NCBI GenBank assembly: GCA_934518555.1
Contig: CAKSXW010000005.1
Location: 1-58,971 of the forward strand
Direction: 5' to 3'
Length of the DNA stretch: 58,971 bases
From: an uncultured Faecalibacterium sp.
GTDB taxonomy: Bacteria > Bacillota > Clostridia > Oscillospirales > Ruminococcaceae
In this document: positions 17,653-25,825 of the stretch, one piece after another
Layout: each line of letters starts with the position of its first letter
Position numbering within the stretch: the first letter of the stretch is position 1
Notes under the pieces: generated by a model
The model's database searches: none
What the model saw: the letters and a program-made list of their open reading frames with translations, nothing else
Told to the model about the DNA's origin: nothing
Program-made: the position numbers and the translations under genes

Positions 17653-17728
17653 GGATCTTTGAGCCGGGTCCTGCCGGGCACATCCAAATGATCGTTCCCC
17701 CAAAAGGACCCTTTGACGATACATCAGG

Positions 17729-17764
17729 GGCACCTGCCGCCCAATCGGCAGATGCCTCTTTTTT
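17729..17764 (+). terminator. Leaky terminator between binding protein and permeases
   Basis: GGCACCTGCCG (17729-17739) pairs, with one mismatch, with CGGCAGATGCC (17746-17756), followed by TCTTTTTT. No promoter is evident between it and the permease start at 17860, so it probably reduces rather than stops read-through, keeping the binding protein in excess. Confidence 0.75.
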
Positions 17765-17859
17765 GTCAGATAACTGTTACAAAACTTTGACAACGATGTA
17801 TCCTGTCTGTGACCGCTCGTCTCATGCTTCGAAATTCCTTACAAAGGAGGATTTCCCAG

Positions 17860-18789
17860 ATGAAAGAAAGCAATGCTCCCGCCGTCGGGCGCACTCCGTT
17901 CCAGAAATGGCTGGACAAATATCAGGGTCTGTTTTATCTGATCCCGTGGATCATCGGCTTTGTGGTCTTTAAGGCCGTTCCCTTCGGTCAGTCGCTGTAT
18001 TACAGCTTCACCGATATGAACTTCTTTCAGAAGGACGTGAACTTTGTCGGCCTTGCCAACTACATCACCGCCTTCTCCACCACCAAGATCACCAAGGCCC
18101 TGATCATCACCTTCAAGTACGCCTTCATCACCGTGCCCCTGAAGCTGATCTTCGCGCTGTTCATCGCCTACATCCTGAACTTCAAGATCGCCTGCGTCAA
18201 CCTGTTCCGCACCGTGTACTACATCCCCTCCATTCTGGGCGGCTCTGTGGCTATCGCTGTGCTGTGGAAGGCTGTGTTCAGCGTGGACGGTCTGCTGAAC
18301 ACCGTGGTCCGCGCTGTCACCTTTGGTGCGGTGCAGGGCCCCGAGTGGCTGAGTGACCCCAACTACGCGCTGTGGATCATCTGCTTTTTGCGTATATGGC
18401 AGTTCGGTTCCGCCATGGTGCTGTTCCTTGCTGCACTGAAGGGCGTGCCCGCAGACCTGTACGAGGCTGCTACCATCGACGGTGCCGGCAAGTGGCGTCA
18501 GTTCTTCTCCATCACCGTTCCGATGATCACCCCCATCATCTTCTACAACCTGGTCACTCAGATCTGCCAGGCTTTCCAGGAGTTCAATGGCCCGTACATC
18601 ATCACCAACGGCGGCCCCCGTGGTTCCACCACGCTGATCTCTCTGCTGGTTTACAACTACGCATTCAAGTCTTATGACATGGGTATGGCATCCGCTCTGG
18701 CATGGATCATGTTCATCATCGTCTGCATCCTGACGATCATCGCATTCACCAGCCAGAAGAAGTGGGTCTACTACTCTGACGAAAGGTAA
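17860..18789 (+). CDS. Sugar ABC transporter permease (MalF-like)
   Basis: A 309-residue membrane permease of the CUT1 type, with about six helices and the cytoplasmic EAA loop EAATIDGAGKWRQFFSITVP (about 205-224) that contacts the ATPase. The N-terminus, YLIPWIIGFVVFKAVPFGQSL, is typical of MalF/UgpA-like subunits. Start ATG 17860 is chosen for AAAGGAGG at 17842-17850; upstream codons in the same frame overlap AT-rich spacer. It follows the binding protein after a leaky terminator and is nine bases ahead of the second permease. No ATPase gene is present in the window; a shared MsmK-type ATPase encoded elsewhere is likely. Confidence 0.93.
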   Translation: MKESNAPAVGRTPFQKWLDKYQGLFYLIPWIIGFVVFKAVPFGQSLYYSFTDMNFFQKDVNFVGLANYITAFSTTKITKALIITFKYAFITVPLKLIFALFIAYILNFKIACVNLFRTVYYIPSILGGSVAIAVLWKAVFSVDGLLNTVVRAVTFGAVQGPEWLSDPNYALWIICFLRIWQFGSAMVLFLAALKGVPADLYEAATIDGAGKWRQFFSITVPMITPIIFYNLVTQICQAFQEFNGPYIITNGGPRGSTTLISLLVYNYAFKSYDMGMASALAWIMFIIVCILTIIAFTSQKKWVYYSDER

Positions 18790-18799
18790 GGTGACCAGT

Positions 18800-19657
18800 A
18801 TGGGAATGAAAGCATCGAATAAAATCGCAACCTTCTTCAAGTATTTCGTGCTGATCCTGGTGGGTCTCATCATGATCTACCCCCTGCTGTGGATGATCAG
18901 TGCTACCTTTAAGGAAAACAGCGAGATCTTTGCCGGCATCAGCCTGTGGATCAAGAACCCCACCCTGGACGGCTACCGCAACGCCCTGAACAACTTCGGC
19001 GGCTCCATCAACATCCTGCAGGCTATGCTGAACACTTACAGCTACGTCATCCCCAAGGTGATCTGCACTGTGGTGTCTGCCTGTGTTGCCGCTTACGGCT
19101 TTGGCCGTTTCGACTTCCCCGGTCGCAAGCTGATGTTCAACATCATGCTGGCCACCCTGTTCCTGCCCCAGGTGGTGCTGAACGTGCCCCAGTACCTGCT
19201 GTACAACAAGTTCGGCTGGCTGGACAGCCCCTTCTACCTGGCTATCTGGGTCCACTGCGCTTTTGCTACTGAGACCTACTTTGTCTACCAGCTGGTGCAG
19301 TTCATGCGGAACGTGCCCCGTGACCTGGACGAGGCTGCTGCCATTGACGGCTGCTCCTCCTTCCAGACCCTGTACAAGGTCATCGTCCCCATGCTGGGAC
19401 CTGCTCTGGTGTCCTGTGCCCTGTTCCAGTTCATGTGGAGCTGCAACGACTTCATGGGCCCCCTGCTTTACGTCAGCACCCCCGGCAAGTACCCCATGTC
19501 TCTGTTCGTGAAGCTGTCCATGGATGGTGATACCGGTTTTGCTTGGAACAAGATCCTGGCCCTGTCCCTGATCTCCATCCTGCCGCAGCTGATCGTGTTC
19601 TTCTGTGCACAGGATCAGTTCGTGGAAGGTATCTCTGCCGGTGCCGTGAAGGGCTAA
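18800..19657 (+). CDS. Sugar ABC transporter permease (MalG-like)
   Basis: A 285-residue second CUT1 permease with six predicted helices. The EAA loop is EAAAIDGCSSFQTLYKVIVP (about 177-196). It pairs with the preceding MalF-like subunit to form the membrane channel. ATG 18800 is preferred over the in-frame GTG at 18791 because AAGGTG lies six bases ahead of the ATG. The operon ends at a strong terminator at 19698. Substrate is inferred from neighbours only. Confidence 0.93.
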   Translation: MGMKASNKIATFFKYFVLILVGLIMIYPLLWMISATFKENSEIFAGISLWIKNPTLDGYRNALNNFGGSINILQAMLNTYSYVIPKVICTVVSACVAAYGFGRFDFPGRKLMFNIMLATLFLPQVVLNVPQYLLYNKFGWLDSPFYLAIWVHCAFATETYFVYQLVQFMRNVPRDLDEAAAIDGCSSFQTLYKVIVPMLGPALVSCALFQFMWSCNDFMGPLLYVSTPGKYPMSLFVKLSMDGDTGFAWNKILALSLISILPQLIVFFCAQDQFVEGISAGAVKG

Positions 19658-19697
19658 GCCTCTGCCCCCACTGCACATTGCGTACCTGACACAAAAA

Positions 19698-19741
19698 TGC
19701 CCCCTGTGCCGTTCCCCGTAAGATGGCACAGGGGGTATTTT
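19698..19741. terminator. Terminator between the ABC operon and the convergent AraC gene
   Basis: TGCCCCCTGTGCC (19698-19710) pairs exactly with GGCACAGGGGGTA (19725-19737), followed by TTTTATT; A's on the left arm give U's for the minus-strand transcript. Confidence 0.88.
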
Positions 19742-19752
19742 ATTGGGCAGGC

Positions 19753-20574
19753 TCACTTCCGGTGTTCTTTGCGGTACTGCAAAGGCCCGGTGCCCACTTC
19801 CTCCCGGAACACCCGGCGGAAGTGGGCGGCACTGGCAAAGCCTGTCTGCTCTGCCACCGAGCTGATGCTCAGGTCTGTGGTCTCCAGCAGCTTTTGGGCT
19901 GCCTGGATGCGCCGCTGGTTCAGGTAATCCACAATGGACTGGCCTGTGACCCGTTTGAACAACCGGCTGAGGTAATAGGGCGACAGGTAGAACCGGGCCG
20001 CCACCTCGCTGAGGGAGAACTTTTTAGGGTAGTTGGCGGAAAGATAGGCACACACCTGCTCCACCGTCTCGTTCCGGGGCCCGGCCAGAGCACTGCTCTC
20101 GGCAATGCACTGCTGCTCCACATAGTGCAGCACCAGCATCAGGTACAGAGGCCCCGGGTACTCCGGCTCCTCCATGGCGGTGCTCATCAGCGCCAGCAGG
20201 GTGTGCATCCGGTTGGTCCACTGCACCGACCCATACAGCACCGTAGCCTGCCCCGGCTCAAACAGCCGGGTGTAGTCCCGTTGGGTGCGGCCATGGATGG
20301 CCTGCAGCACCCCCAGAGGGAAGCTGCAGCTCACCAGCTCCGGCTGGCCGTGGCCCTGCTGCAGCAGGCTGCCGCCCCCGGCCCCCAGCAGCAACGCACT
20401 GCCGGGGTTCAGCAGCAGGGTCTGCCCCTGGCCATACTGGAGGGTGCAGCTGCTCTCGGCTGCCAGCAGGATGTAGCAGGTCTCCTCCTCCGGCGGCAGC
20501 TGCAGCTTGCCGCCAGAGAGCCGCAGTCTCTGGGCCCGGACCCTGGTGCCCATCTTTTCCAGTTCCGCCTTCAT
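19753..20574 (-). CDS. AraC family regulator of the pectin locus
   Basis: A 273-residue AraC-type activator with an N-terminal cupin-like ligand domain (about 10-120) and the C-terminal double helix-turn-helix (about 170-270: SLSEVAARFYLSPYYLSRLF and SSVAEQTGFASAAHFRRVFR, ending GTGPLQYRK). Start ATG 20574 has GGGGAGG upstream. It is encoded between the transport operon (convergent) and the GH28-GH105 operon (divergent, 92 bases apart). That placement makes it the natural candidate controller of both, sensing an imported uronide (inference). Confidence 0.9.
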   Translation of the reverse strand: MKAELEKMGTRVRAQRLRLSGGKLQLPPEEETCYILLAAESSCTLQYGQGQTLLLNPGSALLLGAGGGSLLQQGHGQPELVSCSFPLGVLQAIHGRTQRDYTRLFEPGQATVLYGSVQWTNRMHTLLALMSTAMEEPEYPGPLYLMLVLHYVEQQCIAESSALAGPRNETVEQVCAYLSANYPKKFSLSEVAARFYLSPYYLSRLFKRVTGQSIVDYLNQRRIQAAQKLLETTDLSISSVAEQTGFASAAHFRRVFREEVGTGPLQYRKEHRK

Positions 20575-20666
20575 CTTTTGTGCCTCCCCATCTCTGCATT
20601 TTCATTTATCATACCATGCCCACCGACTGTGGGCAAGACAGAACCATTTCTTCTGGAGGTTTTCTC

Positions 20667-22223
20667 ATGAAACTCACCTTGATCCGTGCTATGACCCGCA
20701 GTGCTGTTTTCGAGTTGGAAAACCAGCTGTGCTACCGCCCGGCCCACCCCTTTGTGGTGACCCTGAACGGCGAAACCGTGTACCAGGCCTGCGACACCAA
20801 CGTGTTCTCCCTGTACTCCCTGCTGCCCGGCACCACCTACACCCTGGCCGTAGAGGCCGAGGGCCAGCAGCTGAGCCTGGAGTTCACCACCGACGCCGAG
20901 ACCTTCTTTGTGGACGCCTCCCGGTACGGTCTGGTGGCCGACGGCACCACCGATAACACCGTAAAGCTGCAGGCCGCCCTGTCCACCTGCCCCAAGGGCG
21001 GCACCGTGTATGTGCCTGCCGGACGCTACCGCACCGCCAGCCTGTTTATGAAGAGCGGCACCACCCTGTACCTGGAAAAGGACGCCGTGCTGCTGGGGGA
21101 CAACGACCGGACCCACTACCCCATCCTGCCCGGCGTGCTGCCCTGTGAGAACGAGGTGGACGAGTATTACCTTACCGGCTGGGAGGGCAACCCTCTGGAC
21201 AGCTTTGCTGGCCTGCTGAACATTACCCAGGTCCAGGACGTGGTGGTCACTGGCCAGGGCACCCTGGACTGCGACGCACAGAACGGCGACTGGTGGGTGG
21301 ACCCCAAGGTCAAGCGCATCGCCTGGCGTCCCCGTGCGGTGGCCATGGTGGACAGCGAAAAGGTCTGCCTGCATGGCATCACGGTGCAGAACAGCTTTTC
21401 CTGGACCATCCACCCCATTTTTGTAAAGCACCTGGACCTGCTGAACATCCACATCAACAACCCCTACAACGCCCCCAACACCGACGGCATCGACCCGGAG
21501 AGCTGCGAGTACATCCGCATCATCGGGGCCAACATCCATGTGGGTGACGACTGCATCGCCATGAAGGCCAGCAAGGTGTTCCTGGGCATGAAGCTGAAAA
21601 AGAGCTGCCAGCACACTGTGATCCGCAACTGCCTGCTGGACAAGGGCCACGGCGGCATCGTCATCGGCAGCGAGATGAGCGGTGGCGTCAAGGACATGGT
21701 AGTGACCCAGTGCCTGATGGACCACACCGACCGGGGCCTCCGTGTCAAGACCCGGCGAGGCCGGGGCAACACCGCCGTCATCGACGGGCTGGTGTTCCGG
21801 AACGTGGAGATGCGTGGGGTCAAGGCACCCTTTGTCATCAATATGTTCTACTTCTGCGACCCCGACGGCCACGGCCCCTATGTCCAGTGCCGGGAGGCTC
21901 TGCCGGTGGACGAGTACACCCCCAAGCTGGGCAGCCTGACCATGGAGGACATCGTGGCTACCGACGCCCAGTTTGCCGGCTGCTACTTTGACGGCCTGCC
22001 GGAGCAGCCCATTGAGCGTGTGACCATGAAGAACGTCACCATCACCTTTGACCCCAACGCTGTGGAAGGCCAGGCCGCCATGGCAGACAACCGCCCCCTG
22101 GTGAAAAAGCTGGCTATTTACGCCGAGAACGTGAAGGAGATCGACCTGCACAATGTGAAGATCGAAGGCTACGAGGGCGAGCGGCTGCACTTTGCCAACG
22201 TTGGCCATTTTGAGGAGGACTGA
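20667..22223 (+). CDS. Glycoside hydrolase family 28 polygalacturonase-like enzyme
   Basis: A 518-residue right-handed beta-helix enzyme that hydrolyses alpha-1,4 galacturonic acid bonds or related rhamnogalacturonan bonds in pectin. After a fibronectin-III-like N-terminal domain (about 1-80) the four GH28 signatures appear in order: NTDG (about 270), GDDC (about 293), GHG (about 327) and RVKT (about 358, the R-x-K substrate site). The three catalytic aspartates are present. There is no signal peptide, so it should act in the cytoplasm on imported oligosaccharides, as an exo-acting enzyme. Start ATG 20667 has GGAGG at 20654-20658; the frame extends upstream into the promoter. The stop is three bases from the GH105 start. 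Confidence 0.93.
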   Translation: MKLTLIRAMTRSAVFELENQLCYRPAHPFVVTLNGETVYQACDTNVFSLYSLLPGTTYTLAVEAEGQQLSLEFTTDAETFFVDASRYGLVADGTTDNTVKLQAALSTCPKGGTVYVPAGRYRTASLFMKSGTTLYLEKDAVLLGDNDRTHYPILPGVLPCENEVDEYYLTGWEGNPLDSFAGLLNITQVQDVVVTGQGTLDCDAQNGDWWVDPKVKRIAWRPRAVAMVDSEKVCLHGITVQNSFSWTIHPIFVKHLDLLNIHINNPYNAPNTDGIDPESCEYIRIIGANIHVGDDCIAMKASKVFLGMKLKKSCQHTVIRNCLLDKGHGGIVIGSEMSGGVKDMVVTQCLMDHTDRGLRVKTRRGRGNTAVIDGLVFRNVEMRGVKAPFVINMFYFCDPDGHGPYVQCREALPVDEYTPKLGSLTMEDIVATDAQFAGCYFDGLPEQPIERVTMKNVTITFDPNAVEGQAAMADNRPLVKKLAIYAENVKEIDLHNVKIEGYEGERLHFANVGHFEED

Positions 22224-22226
22224 CCC

Positions 22227-23372
22227 ATGACCCATGACGAGATTTTGTCCATGCTGGGCGATTATGTGGACTACCTGATCGCCAATTCTACCGCCGAGGC
22301 TCCCCTGTGGAACATCGAAAAGGTCCGCAGCGGCAAGCCCAACAAGTGGAACTACATCGACGGCTGCATGATCACCGCCTGCCTGAGCCTGTACAAGACC
22401 ACCGGGGACCAGAAGTATCTGACCTTCTCCAAGGACTTTATCGACGCCTTTGTCCAGGAGGACGGCTCCATCCGCACCTACGACCCCAAGGAGTACAACC
22501 TGGACAACGTGAACCAGGGCAAGAACCTGTTTATCCTCTATGATCTTTTGGGGGACGAAAAATACCGTAAGGCCATCGACACCATCCGCAGCCAGCTGCT
22601 GACCCAGCCCCGTACCAAGGAGGGCAACTTCTGGCACAAGGACATCTACCCCTGGCAGGTGTGGCTGGACGGCACCTACATGGCCCAGCCCTTCTACATG
22701 GAGTACGAGACCCGTTACAACAAGATGCAGGGCTGCATCGACAGCTACAAGCAGTTCATGAACATCCAAAAGCACATGCGGGACCAAAAGACCGGCCTGT
22801 ACTACCACGGCTACGACGAGAGCCGCCAGATGTACTGGGCAGACCCTGTTACCGGCTGCAGCCCCAACTTCTGGCTCCGGGCCATGGGTTGGTTCCTGGT
22901 GGCCATGGTGGACGTGCTGGAGCGGATGGACGAGCAGCTGTACAACGAGTACCGGGGCATCATGGCCATGCTGAAGCAGGCTGTGGAGGATATGCACAAG
23001 TTCCAGGATGAGCAGTCCGGCATGTTCTGGCAGGTCATCGACCACCCGGAGGCCCAGGGCAACTACCTGGAGACCAGCGGCACTGCCCTGTTCGCCTATG
23101 CGGTGCTGAAGGGCGTGCGCCTGGGCTACCTGCCCAAACGGATGGCCGCCTGGGCCGAAAAGGCCTTCTACGGCACCTGCCACAAGTACCTGTCCAAGAA
23201 CCCCGACGGCAGCCTGCAGCTGGACGGCATCTGCCTGGTGGCAGGCCTGGGCGGCAAGGACCACCGGGACGGCAGCCTGGCTTACTACTTCAGTGAGCCG
23301 GTGGTCTGCAACGACGCCAAGGGCGTAGGCCCTCTGGTGCTGGCTTATACTGAAATGATCGCCCGGAAGTAA
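22227..23372 (+). CDS. Glycoside hydrolase family 105 unsaturated uronyl hydrolase
   Basis: A 381-residue (alpha/alpha)6 barrel enzyme of the YteR/YesR type that removes the unsaturated uronic acid left at the non-reducing end by pectate or rhamnogalacturonan lyases. The general acid Asp lies in YPWQVWLDGTYMAQPF (about 143-158). GFWLRAMGW-like (LRAMGWFLVAM) and GIC-LVAGLGG segments are characteristic. It lacks a signal peptide, so acts inside the cell together with the GH28 enzyme. The ATG at 22227 is only three bases beyond the GH28 stop and uses GAGGAGG inside that gene, so the two are translated together. Confidence 0.95.
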   Translation: MTHDEILSMLGDYVDYLIANSTAEAPLWNIEKVRSGKPNKWNYIDGCMITACLSLYKTTGDQKYLTFSKDFIDAFVQEDGSIRTYDPKEYNLDNVNQGKNLFILYDLLGDEKYRKAIDTIRSQLLTQPRTKEGNFWHKDIYPWQVWLDGTYMAQPFYMEYETRYNKMQGCIDSYKQFMNIQKHMRDQKTGLYYHGYDESRQMYWADPVTGCSPNFWLRAMGWFLVAMVDVLERMDEQLYNEYRGIMAMLKQAVEDMHKFQDEQSGMFWQVIDHPEAQGNYLETSGTALFAYAVLKGVRLGYLPKRMAAWAEKAFYGTCHKYLSKNPDGSLQLDGICLVAGLGGKDHRDGSLAYYFSEPVVCNDAKGVGPLVLAYTEMIARK

Positions 23373-23389
23373 CCGGAGCATCCCCCCAC

Positions 23390-23429
23390 CCCCCTGCAGC
23401 GGCACCCCACCGCTGCAGGGGGCTTTTTT
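23390..23429 (+). terminator. Terminator of the GH28-GH105 operon
   Basis: CCCCCTGCAGCGG (23390-23402) pairs exactly with CCGCTGCAGGGGG (23410-23422), followed by CTTTTTTG. Confidence 0.92.
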
Positions 23430-23505
23430 GTAAGACAACTTCCGTCATTTTCGACAAGAGCCAGGGGCCCGTCTTAGAATCTTCTCCAAAGTTTTTCGCC
23501 CCTTC

Positions 23506-23541
23506 TTGACAGTGCATCGTCAGTATACTAATATATTAGTA
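23506..23541 (+). promoter_or_regulatory. Promoter overlapped by a 16-bp perfect palindrome
   Basis: TTGACA (23506-23511), 17 bases, TAATAT (23529-23534). The exact 16-bp palindrome TACTAATATATTAGTA (23526-23541) covers the -10, the classic position for a repressor operator. It controls the esterase/metallo-beta-lactamase gene at 23628. The regulator is unknown; the nearest candidate is the MarR protein at 25373. Confidence 0.65.
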
Positions 23542-23627
23542 ACAAAACCTCCCTTGCATGGGGGGGAATTTCTGCACAGCATTCACAAGCCCCATTCATT
23601 TTTCGACCAAGAAAAGGAGAAAAGACC

Positions 23628-25271
23628 ATGGAACTGAGCAGACGTGACTTTATGCGTAGCACCGCCGCCTTTGCAGCCGTTGCCGGTGTGCTGGGCACCA
23701 GCGGCATTGCCTTTGCCCAGGATGCAGACCAGAACTGCCTGGTAAAGGTGGACAGCCCCGACCGCAATGCGCTGGCCAAGCGGTTCAAAGCCGGCACCGC
23801 CGCCGGGGTGGAGTACTATGCCTACAACCCTCGCCGTTACCACCCTGCCCTGAAGGGGGACCTGCCCCTGATCGTTTTCCTCCACGGTGAGGACGGTGTG
23901 GGCCCCAACGGCACCCAGCTTACCGCCAACGATGGTGCCACCTTCTACATTTCTGACGAAATGATCCAGAAGAACCCCACCTACCTGTTTGCACCCCAGT
24001 GCCCCGGCAAGAACTGGACCGACCCGGATACCGTTACGGCCCTGAAGTCTGCCATCGACAGCTATGTGGCTGCCCACCGCATCGACCCGGACCGCATTTA
24101 CATCGAAGGTATGTCCATGGGCGGCACCGGTGTCTGGAACATGATCCTGGCTTACCCCTACTACTTTGCCGCCGCCATCCCCATGTGCGGCATGGTGCCT
24201 GCCCAGTGGTACAACGTCCCCGGTGCCTTTGAGGCCATCAAGAACACCCCTGTGTGGGCCTACCACTGCAAGGACGACCCGGAGATGCCGGAGGCCGAGA
24301 CCGCCAAGGCTGTGCAGGCCCTGAAGGATGCCGGCTGCTCCTGCGTGAAGTACGAGGGCTTTACCGCCGGTTCCATGCCGGAGCCCCACAAGGTCTGGGA
24401 GCGTGTGTACAGCATCGGCACCCCCTATAACTGGATGTTCACCCAGTCCCTGACCCGGACCCAGCACGGCAAGCTGAACCCCAACATGATGTTCAGCCAC
24501 TACCCGGTGAAGTACAACATCACCCGTGTCATGGACTTTGGCATGGACACCCTGTGGGTAATGGACCTGGGCAAGGAAGCCCTGATCATCGACACCGCCA
24601 TGGGCGGCTCCGGCGCAGCAGACCTCTACGCCTACCTGCGGGAGAACGTGCTGACCAACCCTGACGCCGAGCTGGATATCCTGCTGACCCACAAGCACGG
24701 CGACCACATTCTGGGCATCCCCTCCCTGCTGAAATCCGGCAAGGTCCGCCGCACCTACATCCACCCCGATGACCGGGAGGACTTTGTCTCCACCATGAAG
24801 AGCTACTTTGGCCTCACCGCTGAGGACATGAAGCTGGAGAACATCGTAGACGGCGACACCGTCCGCATCGGCTCCGAGGAGCTGGAAGTGGTGGCAGTAC
24901 CGGGCCACACCAAGGGTTCCGCAGTGTTCTTCTACAAGGACTACATCTTCACCGGCGACGCTGTGGGTTCCGGCGACCTGTTCATGCTGGAAGCTGCCAC
25001 CGACACCTACCTGCCGGGTCTGGAGCACTTTATGGCCGAGATCCTGCTGCGGAACGAGGACGTGGACTACGAGCTGCTGACCGGCCACTGGGAGAACCTG
25101 AACCCCTTCAGCGTGGAGTATATCCGCCACATGCTGATCCTGGTCAAGGGCGTCATCCGGGGCGAGATCCCCATCGGCTACTACACCCGTAAGCCTGGCC
25201 GCTGGGCAGGCTACCTGGATGCCAACATCTACTACCCGTATGCTGTCCTCAGCTACGAGGACGAAAAATAA
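23628..25271 (+). CDS. Tat-exported esterase / metallo-beta-lactamase fusion
   Basis: A 547-residue two-domain protein. The N-terminus carries a twin-arginine signal (SRRDFMRS then a hydrophobic run ending AFA, about 1-31). Domain 1 (about 50-265) is an alpha/beta hydrolase of the PHB-depolymerase/CE1-like esterase type, with IVFLHGEDG and the nucleophile elbow GMSMGG (about 161-166). Domain 2 (about 280-515) is a metallo-beta-lactamase fold with an intact site: THKHGDH (about 352-358), GHTKGS (about 426) and FTGDAVGS (about 442). It uses its own promoter and operator. The position just after the pectin operon hints at removal of ester groups from pectin or another plant compound, but the substrate is unknown. 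Confidence 0.88.
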   Translation: MELSRRDFMRSTAAFAAVAGVLGTSGIAFAQDADQNCLVKVDSPDRNALAKRFKAGTAAGVEYYAYNPRRYHPALKGDLPLIVFLHGEDGVGPNGTQLTANDGATFYISDEMIQKNPTYLFAPQCPGKNWTDPDTVTALKSAIDSYVAAHRIDPDRIYIEGMSMGGTGVWNMILAYPYYFAAAIPMCGMVPAQWYNVPGAFEAIKNTPVWAYHCKDDPEMPEAETAKAVQALKDAGCSCVKYEGFTAGSMPEPHKVWERVYSIGTPYNWMFTQSLTRTQHGKLNPNMMFSHYPVKYNITRVMDFGMDTLWVMDLGKEALIIDTAMGGSGAADLYAYLRENVLTNPDAELDILLTHKHGDHILGIPSLLKSGKVRRTYIHPDDREDFVSTMKSYFGLTAEDMKLENIVDGDTVRIGSEELEVVAVPGHTKGSAVFFYKDYIFTGDAVGSGDLFMLEAATDTYLPGLEHFMAEILLRNEDVDYELLTGHWENLNPFSVEYIRHMLILVKGVIRGEIPIGYYTRKPGRWAGYLDANIYYPYAVLSYEDEK

Positions 25272-25315
25272 GGCCTGACAGGGCGGTGCCCCTGGCCCTA
25301 TGACCTGACCAAAAA

Positions 25316-25357
25316 CAGCCCCGGCAAGCCCAAAAGGCCTGCCGGGGCTGCGTTTTT
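25316..25357. terminator. Bidirectional terminator
   Basis: CAGCCCCGGCA (25316-25326) pairs with TGCCGGGGCTG (25340-25350), followed by CGTTTTT on the plus strand and by TTTTT on the minus strand; it serves the convergent fusion gene and the MarR gene. Confidence 0.85.
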
Positions 25358-25372
25358 ATTGAGGGTGCGCCC

Positions 25373-25810
25373 TTACCGCCGCTCCTGCTGGAAGATCTGC
25401 AGGATCTTTTGCAGGTTGTCCACGGTGCGGCGGAGCTCCTGGTCCCCTACCTCGGTCTGCATCCGGGCATAGCAGCGTGTCATAAAGGCCCGCTCCTCTG
25501 CCATCATCTCCACTGCCTTGCTGGTAAGCTCCACATAGGTGCGGCCAGCCTCCTGGTCGGTGAGCCACCGCACATAGCCCTGGTCCTGGAGCTTTTCCAC
25601 CCCTTTGGAAAGCTCTGTGACCCGGACCCCCATCTCGGCGGCCAGGTCGGCCAGATAGAGCTTTGCCCCGGGGCGGCTTTCCTGCTGGGTCTGGATGTAG
25701 AACAGCACCAGGTAATCGGCCCGGCGGATGGTGCTGAACACCTGGTCCAGGTCAAAATTGTGGAGAAAGAACCATTCTTCCGGATGGTTCTGCATGGCTT
25801 CCTGCTTCAT
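25373..25810 (-). CDS. MarR family transcriptional regulator
   Basis: A 145-residue winged-helix repressor of the MarR family. The DNA-binding wing lies about 50-105 (YLADLAAEMGVRVTELSKGVEKLQDQGYVRW, then a T-DQ-EAGRTYVELTSKA wing), flanked by dimerisation helices. ATG 25810 has AGGAGG eight bases upstream; an in-frame TTG two codons earlier is less likely. It begins 15 bases after the citrate synthase stop and is probably the second gene of that operon. It may regulate that operon through the inverted repeat at 27215-27237 (inference). Confidence 0.85.
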   Translation of the reverse strand: MKQEAMQNHPEEWFFLHNFDLDQVFSTIRRADYLVLFYIQTQQESRPGAKLYLADLAAEMGVRVTELSKGVEKLQDQGYVRWLTDQEAGRTYVELTSKAVEMMAEERAFMTRCYARMQTEVGDQELRRTVDNLQKILQIFQQERR

Positions 25811-25825
25811 GATCAAGGCCTCCTG

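Noticed and set aside
20571..23438. Minus-strand open frame of about 950 codons opposite GH28 and GH105
   Set aside because: Antisense shadow spanning two well-supported genes; Val/Gly/His-rich without motifs.
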